From: RAM1 sp050247515
Lineage (GTDB): Bacteria; Pseudomonadota; Gammaproteobacteria; Burkholderiales; Burkholderiaceae_C
Assembly (NCBI GenBank): GCA_050247515.1
Contig: JBFWUB010000002.1
Coordinates: forward strand, 62,001-126,000
DNA length: 64,000 bases
Direction: 5' to 3'
The notes below the pieces were generated by a model that searched no databases, was not told where the DNA came from, and saw only the letters and a list, made by a program, of their open reading frames with translations. Both the position numbers and the translations under genes were made by a program. Shown here in pieces: positions 1 to 8,176 of this stretch. Within the stretch, counting starts at the first letter, position 1, and each line of letters begins with the position of its first letter.

Positions 1-416
1 ATGCCATCGCCTTCGCCCGGTTTGCGGAAATCGCGGCACAGCCATGACACCCGTTCCACCAGCAGGCGTGTGGCATAGCGATACAGGCGAAACGGCTCAT
101 TCTGAAACTTCTCCGGCTCCGTGATGGACGGCTTGTGAATCAGCACGCTCACGGTGCGGATAGGTGCGGCGGCCAGTGCCCGCACGTAAGGCACCCGTTG
201 CTCATGCTTCATGTCTCGAAAGTGCAAGGCACGCTTCGGTTCCTTGCCCAGCAGCGTGCGCACCTCACGCAGCACACGCACGGCTTCCAGGTCTTTCGAT
301 TTGCGAAACACCACCGCCGACACCACCAACCAGCGACTGCTCCCACGCTCGCCTGGCAGGAACACAAAGCCCTCGTCGCCAGATTCGTCTATGTAAGCCG
401 TGAAGCTGGCGGTCAT
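1..416 (-). CDS. DUF3800 domain protein, 3' end cut by window edge
   Basis: The reverse strand from an ATG at 416 reads open to base 1, giving about 138 residues without a stop, so the C-terminal half lies outside the window. The N-terminus has the motif YIDESGDEG and further on LHFRDMKHEQR, both typical of DUF3800, a family with an RNase H-like fold and conserved acidic residues that is often found near mobile or defence genes. The biochemical role is unknown. It points away from the photosynthesis genes and has its own short upstream region (417-467). A second DUF3800 protein lies at 52477-53316 but is a different subtype (VDEAGD). Family call is fairly secure; function is not claimed. Confidence 0.75.
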   Translation of the reverse strand, partial: MTASFTAYIDESGDEGFVFLPGERGSSRWLVVSAVVFRKSKDLEAVRVLREVRTLLGKEPKRALHFRDMKHEQRVPYVRALAAAPIRTVSVLIHKPSITEPEKFQNEPFRLYRYATRLLVERVSWLCRDFRKPGEGDG

Positions 417-427
417 ATGGGTTGGCT

Positions 428-456
428 GATTGGCTTTTGAAAACCAATCTACTATA
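428..456 (-). promoter_or_regulatory. possible promoter and operator of the DUF3800 gene
   Basis: The inverted repeat GATTGG (428-433) / CCAATC (444-449) with a self-complementary centre lies just upstream of the ATG at 416. Next to it, on the minus strand, is a -10-like TATAGT (456-451). No convincing -35 hexamer was found. The palindrome would sit at or just after the transcription start, a usual operator position, but the regulator is unknown. Confidence 0.35.
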
Positions 457-467
457 CCGGCCCGCCG

Positions 468-632
468 TCAGTCCGATTCGCCGCGCCCCTCAGCCTGCGC
501 TGCCTCTTTCCGCTCTGCTTCCCTGTCCCGCGCCTGCGACTTGCGCAGCGACCGCAGCTCCCACACGGCCAGGCCCAGCACGATGCCGAACACCAGCACC
601 AGCTCCACCAGGCCGAACAGCGATGAATCCAT
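468..632 (-). CDS. small single-pass membrane protein downstream of crtB
   Basis: A 54-residue ORF begins MDSSLFGLVELVLVFG. One hydrophobic segment (about residues 5-24) is followed by a highly charged tail rich in R, K and E (residues 27-52). Its ATG shares one base with the crtB stop codon (TGATG), so it is very likely translated by coupling with crtB. In Rhodobacter the slot after crtB is held by tspO; this protein is far too short to be TspO. I do not recognise a named family. The tight coupling and the clean membrane-plus-basic-tail design argue that it is real and belongs to the carotenoid operon, perhaps as an assembly or regulatory peptide (inference). Confidence 0.6.
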   Translation of the reverse strand: MDSSLFGLVELVLVFGIVLGLAVWELRSLRKSQARDREAERKEAAQAEGRGESD

Positions 633-1765
633 CAGGGCCCGGCCTTCACCAGGCCCAGGGCTTCGCCGCGGTCGCGCCGCTCCAGCCGCTCAAACAGCTC
701 GAGCACGCGCACATAGCGCGCGGCCAGCCGCTCATCAATGCGCCACCACGCGGCCTGCGCCGCCGCCACGGCCGGGTTGGCCTCGGGCAGCGCGGCGCGC
801 AGGGCCGCGCTCACCAGAAACTGGTTGGCCGCCAGGCAGGGGGCGCTCTGGTGCGCCCGGCCTGGTGCGACGTTGAGCAGCGCCCTGGCCAGCAGCCGGG
901 CCTTGCGCGCGCGCGGCACCACGGCGCGCTGGTCCACCGAATTCATGCCGCGGCGCGCCACCTCGTGGCCGATGGCCGCATACAGGTAGCGCGCGGCGTT
1001 GATGCCCGGGCGGCAGCCCAGCGGCAGGCGGGCCACGCCGTCGTCCACCCGCTCGTACAGTCGGTCGGCCTCGTCCAGCAGGCGGGCCACCACGCTGCCG
1101 ATCGCCACGTTGAAGCGGGGCTGCGCCAGCCAGGCGTCGGGCTGCACGCCGGCCTCGCGCAGCCATTGCAGCGGCAGATAGATGCGGCCCATGCGGGCGT
1201 CTTCGCCCACGTCGCGCGCGATGTTGGACAGCTGCATCGCCACGCCCAGGTCGCAGGCGCGGGCCAGCCCCTCGGCGCTGCGCACGCCCATCAGCAGGGC
1301 CATCATCGCGCCCACGGTGCCGGCCACGCGCGCGGCGTAGCCGTGCAGCTCGGCGATGGTTTCGTAGCGGCGGCCTTCGGCGTCCCAGGCAAAGCCGTCC
1401 AGCAGCGCCTCGGGCAGCTCACGCGGTATGGCGAAGTGCTGCACCACCGCGGCCAGCGCGCGGTCGCAGGGCTGGGCGCGCGCGCGGCCGCTGTACACCG
1501 CGTGCAGGCGCTGGCGCAGCTGGGCCACGGCGGCCTGCTGGTCGGCGCCGGTGTCCACCTCGTCGTCGGCCATGCGGCAAAAAGCATAGAGCGCAGACGC
1601 CGGCTGGCGCACCGCGCGCGGCAGGATCAGCGACGCCGCAAAGAAGGTGTAGGAGCCCTCGCGCAGCGTGGCGCGGCAGGCGTCCAGGTCGGCCTGTGCG
1701 TCCGCGCCCAGGGCGTGGCGCGGTAGATCAAAGACCGGGGGTTGTGCGCTGGATGGCATCTGCAT
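632..1765 (-). CDS. crtB: phytoene synthase CrtB
   Basis: This enzyme condenses two geranylgeranyl diphosphates to phytoene, the first committed step of carotenoid synthesis. Both Asp-rich substrate-Mg2+ motifs are visible: DDEVD in the first third and DVGED within NIARDVGEDARMGRIYLP in the middle; the AARVAGTVG stretch is also typical. The ATG at 1765 gives 377 residues. A longer frame opens at 1789 but only lengthens the overlap with crtI, and 1759 is an equally possible start; none has a good Shine-Dalgarno site, which fits translational coupling to crtI. crtI and crtB overlap by about 38 bp. The C-terminus runs directly into the small membrane protein gene. Confidence 0.93.
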   Translation of the reverse strand: MQMPSSAQPPVFDLPRHALGADAQADLDACRATLREGSYTFFAASLILPRAVRQPASALYAFCRMADDEVDTGADQQAAVAQLRQRLHAVYSGRARAQPCDRALAAVVQHFAIPRELPEALLDGFAWDAEGRRYETIAELHGYAARVAGTVGAMMALLMGVRSAEGLARACDLGVAMQLSNIARDVGEDARMGRIYLPLQWLREAGVQPDAWLAQPRFNVAIGSVVARLLDEADRLYERVDDGVARLPLGCRPGINAARYLYAAIGHEVARRGMNSVDQRAVVPRARKARLLARALLNVAPGRAHQSAPCLAANQFLVSAALRAALPEANPAVAAAQAAWWRIDERLAARYVRVLELFERLERRDRGEALGLVKAGP

Positions 1766-3278
1766 GGGGAACGATGGTGTCCAGCACACGGGCTGATGAC
1801 AGCACGCCGGGCAGGCCGGCGCCGGGGTGGGTGCCTGCGCCCACCAGGTACAGCCGGTCCAGCTCTTCGCTGCGGTTGTGCGGGCGGAACCACGCGCTTT
1901 GCGTCAGCACCGGCTCCAGGCCAAAGGCCGCGCCGCGGAATGACGACAGCCGGTCCTGGAAATCAAGCGGCGTGAGCACGCGCGAGCTGATGACTTCGTC
2001 TTTCAGCCCCGGCAGCAGGGTGTCTTGCAGGCGGCGCTCCAGCGCCTGGCGGTAGGGTTCGGCCATGGCCTGCCAGTCGGTGCCGCTTTGCATGTGCGGC
2101 ACGGGCGACAGCACATAAAACGCATCGCAGCCCGGCGGCGCCAGCGACGGGTCGGTCGCGGTGGGCCGGTGCAGGTACATGCTGAAGTCTTCGGCCAGCA
2201 GCTTGCGGTCAAAGATGTCGCCCAGCAGCTCCTTGTAGCGCGGGCCCAGGGCAATCGTGTGGTGTGCCACGTCCGGGTACTGCCTGCGCGTGCCAAAGTA
2301 CCAGACGAACAGGCTCATGGAATAGCGGGCCTTTTCGATGCGCGTGTCGGTCCAGCGGCGCCGGTGCTCGGGCGCCACCAGGTAACGGTAGGTGCTGGCC
2401 GAATCGGCGTTGGACACCACCACGTCGGCCGGCATCAGCGCGCCGCTGGCCAGCCGCACGCCGGTGGCGCGCCCGGCCGTCACGGTGATCTTGTCCACCG
2501 CCTGGTCGCAGCACACCTGGTTGCCCTGGCCTTCTATCAGCTTGACCAGGCCACTGACCAGGCTGCCGGTGCCGCCCATGGCAAAGTGCACGCCCCAGCG
2601 CCGCTCCAGGAAGGCGATCAAACAATAGACCGAGGTGGTGGAAAACGGGTTGCCCCCCACCAGCAGCGACTGGAACGTCAGCACCACGCGCAGCTTGGGG
2701 TTGCGCACATGCTTGCTGGCCAGTGAATACACGGTGCAGTAGCCCTCCAGCTTCAGTAGCGCGGGCAGCACGCGGGCCATGTCGGCCCAGGAATCAAACG
2801 GCACATGGCCCAGCTGCTCAAAGCCCACCTTGTAGATGGCCTCGCTGGCTTTCAGGAACCGCTCGTAGCCCGCCACGTCGTCCGGCGCAAAGCGGGCCAC
2901 CTCGGCGCGCATGGCGCCGGCGTCGCCGCAATAGTCAAACACGCTGCCGTCGTCAAAGCGGATGCGGTAATAGGGTGATACGGGCCGCAGGTCGATGTCG
3001 TCGGCCATCTTCTTGCCGCACAGGGCCCAAAGCTCCTCCAGCAGGAACGGCGCGGTGATGACGGTGGGGCCGGCGTCAAAGGTAAAGCCGTCCTGGCGGT
3101 ACACATAGGCGCGGCCGCCCGGGGCGTCGAGCTTTTCCAGCACCGTCACGCGGTAGCCGCGCGCGCCCAGGCGCACGGCGGCGGCCAGCCCGCCAAAGCC
3201 GCTGCCGATCACGATGGCATGCGGCCGGGTCGCCAGAAAAGCCCTTGCAACCGAGGGCATGCCAGTTTGTGTGTACAT
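1728..3278 (-). CDS. crtI: phytoene desaturase CrtI
   Basis: This FAD-dependent desaturase introduces double bonds into phytoene to give neurosporene or lycopene; the product cannot be read from sequence. The N-terminal dinucleotide-binding motif GSGFGGLAAAVRLGARGYRV and the C-terminal bacterial-type desaturase signature VGAGTHPGAGLPGV are present. About 516 residues, normal for CrtI. The frame opens with an ATG at 3287, but that codon lies inside the inferred -10 box (3291-3286), so the ATG at 3278, which is also about where transcription should start, is preferred; 3260 is a further option. It heads the crtI-crtB-small ORF unit and is probably controlled by a PpsR-like repressor through the palindrome at 3296-3313. 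Confidence 0.93.
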   Translation of the reverse strand: MYTQTGMPSVARAFLATRPHAIVIGSGFGGLAAAVRLGARGYRVTVLEKLDAPGGRAYVYRQDGFTFDAGPTVITAPFLLEELWALCGKKMADDIDLRPVSPYYRIRFDDGSVFDYCGDAGAMRAEVARFAPDDVAGYERFLKASEAIYKVGFEQLGHVPFDSWADMARVLPALLKLEGYCTVYSLASKHVRNPKLRVVLTFQSLLVGGNPFSTTSVYCLIAFLERRWGVHFAMGGTGSLVSGLVKLIEGQGNQVCCDQAVDKITVTAGRATGVRLASGALMPADVVVSNADSASTYRYLVAPEHRRRWTDTRIEKARYSMSLFVWYFGTRRQYPDVAHHTIALGPRYKELLGDIFDRKLLAEDFSMYLHRPTATDPSLAPPGCDAFYVLSPVPHMQSGTDWQAMAEPYRQALERRLQDTLLPGLKDEVISSRVLTPLDFQDRLSSFRGAAFGLEPVLTQSAWFRPHNRSEELDRLYLVGAGTHPGAGLPGVLSSARVLDTIVPHADAIQRTTPGL

Positions 3279-3285
3279 GGATCGC

Positions 3286-3314
3286 ATGATATAAGTGTCA
3301 ACTTAATCTGACAA
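3286..3314 (-). promoter_or_regulatory. sigma70-type promoter of crtI
   Basis: On the minus strand a -35 element TTGTCA (3314-3309, 5 of 6 to consensus) is followed after exactly 17 bp by TATCAT (3291-3286, 5 of 6). Transcription would start near 3279-3278, on or next to the preferred crtI ATG, so the message may be leaderless. The PpsR-like palindrome fills the -35 element and most of the spacer, a classic repressor placement. Confidence 0.6.
3296..3313. promoter_or_regulatory. PpsR/CrtJ-type palindrome upstream of crtI
   Basis: The 18-bp sequence TGTCAACTTAATCTGACA matches the TGT-N12-ACA consensus and has perfect 5-bp arms (TGTCA-N8-TGACA). PpsR/CrtJ is the redox- and light-responsive repressor of bch and crt genes in purple bacteria. 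The same arm sequence recurs at 14286-14303 before bchI. The regulator gene is not in the window. Confidence 0.7.
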
Positions 3315-3331
3315 CATATTTAGACAGATAA

Positions 3332-3397
3332 ATGGACACACGCCGGATCACCGCTGTTTTGCACCGGGTGGCCAGGCTGGGCGGGGCGGTCTCATGA
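3332..3397 (+). CDS. possible 21-residue leader peptide before ccmA
   Basis: An ATG at 3332 opens a 21-codon frame (MDTRRITAVLHRVARLGGAVS) whose TGA overlaps the ccmA ATG as ATGA, the same join used between the ccm genes. It could couple translation into ccmA. There is no clear Shine-Dalgarno site, and so short a frame can arise by chance, so it is only a candidate. It is rich in Arg and Val, with no run suggestive of attenuation. Confidence 0.25.
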   Translation: MDTRRITAVLHRVARLGGAVS

Positions 3398-4017
3398 CCG
3401 CCGCGCTGGACCTGGTGGACCTGGCGTGCGTGCGCGGCGGGCGTGCCTTGTTCAGCGGTGTGAACCAGCGCCTGCGCGGCGGCGAGCTGCTGCGCGTGAA
3501 CGGCGCCAACGGCGCGGGCAAGAGCAGCCTGCTGCGCATGGTGTGCGGCCTGCTGGCCCCGGCCGGCGGCCAGGTGCTGTGGCGTGGCGAGCCGCCCGCG
3601 CGCCAGCGCGAGGCCCTGGGCCACGACCTGGTGTACCTGGGCCATGCGCCCGCGCTCAAGGACGACCTGGGTGCCCTGGAAAATCTGCAGGCCGCCACCA
3701 CCCTGGCCGCCCGCCCCGCCAGCCGCGCTGATGCGCTGCGCGCGCTGGCCGACGCCGGCCTGCGCGGCCACGAACACATGCCCGTGCGCCGCCTGTCGCA
3801 AGGCCAGCGCCAGCGCGCCGCGCTGGCACGCCTGGGCCTGGCCGCAGGCGCCGCGCTGTGGGTGCTGGACGAACCCTTCAACGCGCTGGACGTTGCCGCC
3901 ACCGGCTGGCTGGCTGCGCTGGTGCGCGCGCAGCTCGCGCGCGGCGGCATTGTGGTGCTGACCAGCCACCAGGGCGTGCCGCTGGACGATGTGCCCCACC
4001 AGGTGCTGGCGCTATGA
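3394..4017 (+). CDS. ccmA: cytochrome c maturation ABC transporter ATPase CcmA
   Basis: CcmA hydrolyses ATP to drive release of heme from the CcmC-CcmE complex during System I cytochrome c biogenesis at the inner membrane. The 207-residue protein has the Walker A motif NGANGAGKSSLLR, the ABC signature LSQGQRQRAALARL and the Walker B region LWVLDEPFNALD. It ends in an ATGA overlap with ccmB and starts the nine-gene ccm operon, which runs opposite to the flanking photosynthesis genes. The intergenic space before it is shared with crtI (about 50-110 bp), so ccm expression could feel the same palindrome. Confidence 0.93.
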   Translation: MTAALDLVDLACVRGGRALFSGVNQRLRGGELLRVNGANGAGKSSLLRMVCGLLAPAGGQVLWRGEPPARQREALGHDLVYLGHAPALKDDLGALENLQAATTLAARPASRADALRALADAGLRGHEHMPVRRLSQGQRQRAALARLGLAAGAALWVLDEPFNALDVAATGWLAALVRAQLARGGIVVLTSHQGVPLDDVPHQVLAL

Positions 4018-4739
4018 ACACCACGGCGCTTGCGGCCCCGCCCGCGCTGGCAGCGCCGCAGCCCGGTTTGCTGGACGGCCTGCGCTGCATCTTTGTGCGC
4101 GACCTGCGCCTGGCGCTGCGCCGGCGCACCGACACCCTGGCCGTGCTGGTGTTTTTTGTGATGGTGGTCAGCCTGTTCCCGCTGGGCGTGGGGCCCGAGC
4201 CGCAGCTGCTGCGCAGCATGGCGCCCGGCGTGGTGTGGGTGGCGGCGCTGCTGGCGTCCATGCTGTCGCTGGCGCGGCTGTTTGCGGATGACCACCACGA
4301 CGGCACGCTGGAGCTGATGCTGCTGTCGGCCCACCCGCTGGCGCTGCTGGTGCTGGGCAAGGCGGCGGCGCACTGGGTCTGCTCGGGCCTGCTGCTGGCG
4401 CTGCTGTCGCCGCTGCTGGCGGTGCAGTTTGACCTGACCGGCGGCGCCACCGGCGTGCTGGTGCTGTCGCTGCTGATGGGCACACCGGTGCTGAGCCTGG
4501 TGGGCGCACTGGGCGCGGCGCTCACGGTGGGGCTGCGCGGCGCGGGCGTGCTGCTGTCGCTGCTGGTGCTGCCGCTGTGCATTCCGGTGCTGATTTTTGG
4601 CGCCGGCGCGGTCGATGCCCACAACGCCGGGCTGGGCGTGGCGGGCCATTTTTCATTGCTGGGGGCGTTGCTGGTGCTGTCGCTGTTTGCGGCGCCGCTG
4701 GCGGCGGCGCTGGCGCTGCGCATATCGGTGGAGTCATGA
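4014..4739 (+). CDS. ccmB: heme exporter membrane subunit CcmB
   Basis: This is the membrane partner of CcmA in the CcmABCD complex. The 241-residue protein has about six hydrophobic segments after an N-terminal cytoplasmic stretch (FVRDLRLALRRRTDTLAVLVFF), the usual CcmB opening. The ATG at 4014 is chosen because it overlaps the ccmA stop (ATGA) and begins with the conserved region; the frame extends further upstream only as a shadow of ccmA. It ends in another ATGA overlap with ccmC. Confidence 0.92.
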   Translation: MNTTALAAPPALAAPQPGLLDGLRCIFVRDLRLALRRRTDTLAVLVFFVMVVSLFPLGVGPEPQLLRSMAPGVVWVAALLASMLSLARLFADDHHDGTLELMLLSAHPLALLVLGKAAAHWVCSGLLLALLSPLLAVQFDLTGGATGVLVLSLLMGTPVLSLVGALGAALTVGLRGAGVLLSLLVLPLCIPVLIFGAGAVDAHNAGLGVAGHFSLLGALLVLSLFAAPLAAALALRISVES

Positions 4740-5476
4740 ACAGCATCAACTGGTTTCACTACGCGGCACCCCAGCGCTTTTACCCGCTGGCCGGCCGCCT
4801 GGTCCCGTGGTTTGGCGCGCTGGCCGCGCTGCTCACCGTGGCCGGCCTGTACATCGGCCTGTGGCTGGCGCCCACCGACGCGCAGCAGGGCGAGGCCTAC
4901 CGCATCATCTTTGTGCATGTGCCCGCCGCCTGGATGTCCATGGTGGTCTACCTGGCCATGGCCGCCTGGGCCGGCGTGGGGCTGGTGTTCAATTCGCGCC
5001 TGTCGTCCATGATGGCCTGCGCGCTGGCGCCCACCGGCGCGCTCATGACCTTTCTGGCGCTGTGGACGGGCGCGCTGTGGGGCAAGCCCACCTGGGGCGC
5101 CTGGTGGGTGTGGGACGCACGGCTCACGTCCGAGCTGGTGCTGCTGTTCCTGTACATCGGCTTCATGGCGCTGCACGCGTCCATCGACGACCCACGCCGC
5201 GCCGACCGCGCCGCCGGGCTGCTGGCGCTGGTGGGCGTGGTCAACGTGCCCATCATCTATTTCTCCGTCAAGTGGTGGAACACGCTGCACCAGGGTGCAT
5301 CGGTGAGCCTGACCAAGGCGCCCAGCATGGCCACGCCCATGCTGCTGGGCATGCTCATCATGGCGCTGGCGTTCTGGATGTATTGCATTGCCATCGCGCT
5401 GGCACGCGTGCGCGTGGTCATGCTCGAGCGTGAACGCCACACCGCCTGGGCACGCCAGGCACTGGAGGCCGCATGA
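4736..5476 (+). CDS. ccmC: heme lyase/exporter CcmC
   Basis: CcmC presents heme at the periplasmic face of the inner membrane and hands it to CcmE. The 246-residue protein carries the tryptophan-rich WWD-type motif (WGAWWVWDARLTSE) and about six transmembrane segments, with a conserved His before (FVHVPAAW) and after (NTLHQGASV) the motif as expected for heme ligands. The start at 4736 overlaps the ccmB stop. Confidence 0.94.
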   Translation: MNSINWFHYAAPQRFYPLAGRLVPWFGALAALLTVAGLYIGLWLAPTDAQQGEAYRIIFVHVPAAWMSMVVYLAMAAWAGVGLVFNSRLSSMMACALAPTGALMTFLALWTGALWGKPTWGAWWVWDARLTSELVLLFLYIGFMALHASIDDPRRADRAAGLLALVGVVNVPIIYFSVKWWNTLHQGASVSLTKAPSMATPMLLGMLIMALAFWMYCIAIALARVRVVMLERERHTAWARQALEAA

Positions 5477-5676
5477 ACCACTGGTCCAACTTTGCAGAAT
5501 TTGTGCACATGGGCGGCTACGGCCTGTATGTGTGGGGGTCCCTCGGCATGTGCGCGGCCGTGCTGCTGGCCGAGATGCTGATGCTCAAGGCCCGTCGCCG
5601 CGCGCTGGCCAATGACGTGAATGGCGCGCCGGCCCATGATGTATCCGCCAGCGACGCGTACAGGGGCACACCATGA
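5473..5676 (+). CDS. ccmD: heme exporter small subunit CcmD
   Basis: The small protein (67 residues) has the family opening NFAEFVHMGGYGLYVW, a single membrane helix and a basic stretch (KARRRAL). CcmD helps release holo-CcmE from the CcmABC complex. It is joined to ccmC and ccmE by ATGA overlaps. Confidence 0.9.
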   Translation: MNHWSNFAEFVHMGGYGLYVWGSLGMCAAVLLAEMLMLKARRRALANDVNGAPAHDVSASDAYRGTP

Positions 5677-6119
5677 AGCAGCGCACACGCCGCGCGCTGG
5701 CCGTGCTGGTCGGCCTGGGCGCTTTGGGCGGCGCCAGTGCGCTGGTGCTCAATGCCTTTCAGAGCAACCTGGTGTTTTTCCTCAGCCCCACGCAGGTCAT
5801 GGCCAACGAGGCCCCGCGTGAGCGCAGCTTTCGCGTGGGCGGCCTGGTGGAAGAAGGCAGCATCCAGCGCGACCCGCACAGCCTGGCCCTGCGCTTTGTG
5901 GTGACCGACCGCGCGCAGAAGATCCCCGTGACCTACACCGGCCTGATGCCCGACCTGTTCAAGGAAGGCAAGGGCGTGGTGGCCCAGGGCAAGCTGGGTA
6001 GCGACGGTGTGTTCCGCGCCGACCAGGTGCTGGCCAAGCACGACGAGAACTACATGCCGCCCGAGGCCGCCGCCGCGCTGAAGGCCGCGCAAGGCCAGGG
6101 CATGAAGGCAGCCCCATGA
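5673..6119 (+). CDS. ccmE: periplasmic heme chaperone CcmE
   Basis: CcmE binds heme covalently and carries it to the CcmFH lyase. The 148-residue protein has an N-terminal membrane anchor (residues 8-30), an OB-fold region, and the conserved heme attachment site LAKHDENYMPPE with His123 and Tyr127, equivalent to E. coli His130 and Tyr134. Overlaps ccmD and ccmF by four bases each. Confidence 0.95.
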   Translation: MKQRTRRALAVLVGLGALGGASALVLNAFQSNLVFFLSPTQVMANEAPRERSFRVGGLVEEGSIQRDPHSLALRFVVTDRAQKIPVTYTGLMPDLFKEGKGVVAQGKLGSDGVFRADQVLAKHDENYMPPEAAAALKAAQGQGMKAAP

Positions 6120-8176
6120 TCTACGAGCTGGGCCATTTCAGCCTGATCCTGGCGCTGGCCATGGCGCTGGCGCAGGCGGTGCTGCCGCTGGCGGGCGCGC
6201 AGCGCAACCGCGCGGCCTGGATGGCCGTGGCCCGGCCGGCCGCGCGCGCGCAATGCCTGTTTCTGGTGGTGGCCTATGCCTGCCTGACCCATGCGTTCGT
6301 GGTCAGCGACTTTTCCGTGGCGCTGGCGGCCCACCATTCCAACACCGCGCTGCCGCTCATCTACCGCATCACCGCCGTGTGGGGCAACCATGAGGGTTCC
6401 ATCCTGCTGTGGTCGCTGATCCTGTCGGGCTGGACGGTGGCGGTGAGCTTCTTTTCGCGCCAGCTGGACGACGCCACGGCGGCGCGCGTGATCGGCGTGA
6501 TGGGGCTGGTCAGCTGCGGCTTTTTGCTGTTCACGCTGGCCACGTCCAACCCGTTTGCCCGCATGCTGCCCGCGCCGCCCGACGGGCAGGACCTGAACCC
6601 TTTGCTGCAGGACCCGGGCATGATCATCCACCCGCCCATGCTCTACATGGGCTATGTGGGTTTTGTGGTGGCGTTTGCATTTGCGATTTCTGCGCTGCTG
6701 TCAGGCCGGCTGGACGCGGCCTGGGCGCGCTGGTCACGGCCCTGGACCACGGTGGCCTGGTGCTTTTTGACGCTGGGCATTGCGCTGGGCAGCTTCTGGG
6801 CCTATTACGAGCTGGGTTGGGGCGGCTGGTGGTTCTGGGACCCGGTGGAAAACGCGTCGTTCATGCCCTGGCTGGTGGGCACGGCGCTCATGCATTCGCT
6901 GGCCGTGACGGAAAAGCGCGGCGGCTTCAAGGTGTGGACGGCGCTCTTGGCGATCATTGCGTTTTCGCTGTCGCTCCTGGGCACCTTCATCGTGCGCTCG
7001 GGCGTGCTCAGCTCGGTCCATGCGTTTGCCACCGACCCGGCGCGCGGCGTGTTCATCCTGATCTTTCTGGCGCTGGTGGTGGGCAGCTCGCTGGCGCTGT
7101 TTGCCTGGCGCGCGCCGCGCGTGGGCATGGGCGGCAGCTTTGCGCTGGTCTCGCGTGAATCCATGCTCATGGCCAACAACGTGCTGCTGCTGGTGGCCAC
7201 GGCCGCCGTGCTGCTGGGCACGCTGTACCCGCTGCTGATTGATGCGCTGGGCATGGGCAAGCTGTCGGTGGGCGCGCCCTACTTTGCCGCGGTGTTTGTG
7301 CCGCTGGTGGCACCGGCCCTGTTCCTCATGGGTGTGGGCCCGCTGGCGCGCTGGCGCGAGGCCCGCCTGGGCGACCTGGCCCACCGGCTGCGTTGGGCCG
7401 CGGGCGTCAGTGTGGCCAGCGCGGTGCTGGCACCGCTGGTGCTGGCCAGCTGGTCGCCGCTGACGGGCCTGGGCCTGTTGCTGGCCGTGTGGATTGCGGC
7501 CACGGCAATTCTGAATCTGGTGACGCGGCTGCGTGAGCACCCGGCCACCAGCTGGGCGGCAGGCCAGCACCCGGCGCGCCGCTGGGCAGCGCGCGTGCGC
7601 GCGCAGCCCGGCAGCTACTGGGGCATGCTGCTGGCGCACTTTGGCGTGGCGGTGTTCATCGTGGGTGTGACGGCGGTGGGCAGCTTTCAAAGCGAATCCG
7701 ATGTGCGCATGGAGGTGGGCGACACCACGCGCCTGGCGGGCTACAGCCTGCGCCTGGAGCAGGTGCAGGAGGTGCGCGGGCCCAACTATGTGTCGGCGCG
7801 CGCGGTGCTCAGCGTCAGCCGCGACGCTGAGGCCGACCACGCGGTCACCACCCTGATGCCCGAGCGGCGCATCTACACCGTGAGCCGCATGCCGATGACC
7901 GAGGTAGCGATAGACCGCGGCGTCACGCGCGACCTGTATGTGGCGCTGGGCACGCCGGTGAGCGACACCGCCTGGAGCGTGCGCGTGCACCACAAGCCCT
8001 TTGTCAACTGGATCTGGGGCGGCTGTGTGCTGATGGCGCTGGGCGGCGTGCTGGCCGTGCTGGACCGCCGCTACCGCGTGCGGCGCAGCGCGGCGGCACC
8101 GGCGGCGGTGAACTCTGCAGCCCCGCCGATGAAGCCCGCGAATCCCCTGTTGGCCGGCAAGGGCGCACTGCCATGA
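6116..8176 (+). CDS. ccmF: cytochrome c heme lyase subunit CcmF
   Basis: CcmF reduces and ligates heme to the CXXCH motif of apocytochromes. The 686-residue membrane protein shows the WWD motif in LGWGGWWFWDPVENASFMPWL, conserved histidines in nearby loops (GNHEGS, ALMHSL, SVHAF) and many transmembrane segments; the length is normal. It overlaps ccmE and ccmG by four bases each. Confidence 0.96.
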   Translation: MIYELGHFSLILALAMALAQAVLPLAGAQRNRAAWMAVARPAARAQCLFLVVAYACLTHAFVVSDFSVALAAHHSNTALPLIYRITAVWGNHEGSILLWSLILSGWTVAVSFFSRQLDDATAARVIGVMGLVSCGFLLFTLATSNPFARMLPAPPDGQDLNPLLQDPGMIIHPPMLYMGYVGFVVAFAFAISALLSGRLDAAWARWSRPWTTVAWCFLTLGIALGSFWAYYELGWGGWWFWDPVENASFMPWLVGTALMHSLAVTEKRGGFKVWTALLAIIAFSLSLLGTFIVRSGVLSSVHAFATDPARGVFILIFLALVVGSSLALFAWRAPRVGMGGSFALVSRESMLMANNVLLLVATAAVLLGTLYPLLIDALGMGKLSVGAPYFAAVFVPLVAPALFLMGVGPLARWREARLGDLAHRLRWAAGVSVASAVLAPLVLASWSPLTGLGLLLAVWIAATAILNLVTRLREHPATSWAAGQHPARRWAARVRAQPGSYWGMLLAHFGVAVFIVGVTAVGSFQSESDVRMEVGDTTRLAGYSLRLEQVQEVRGPNYVSARAVLSVSRDAEADHAVTTLMPERRIYTVSRMPMTEVAIDRGVTRDLYVALGTPVSDTAWSVRVHHKPFVNWIWGGCVLMALGGVLAVLDRRYRVRRSAAAPAAVNSAAPPMKPANPLLAGKGALP

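Noticed and set aside
422..1726. Open frame of about 434 codons on the plus strand under crtB
   Set aside because: Composition is typical of an antisense shadow (Gln, His, Arg, Gly, Ala) and crtB on the other strand has full motif support.
3878..5440. Long open frame of about 520 codons on the minus strand under ccmB-ccmC
   Set aside because: It is His- and Gln-rich with no recognisable domain, and the plus strand carries the clear ccm genes. Long antisense frames are expected in DNA of this GC content.
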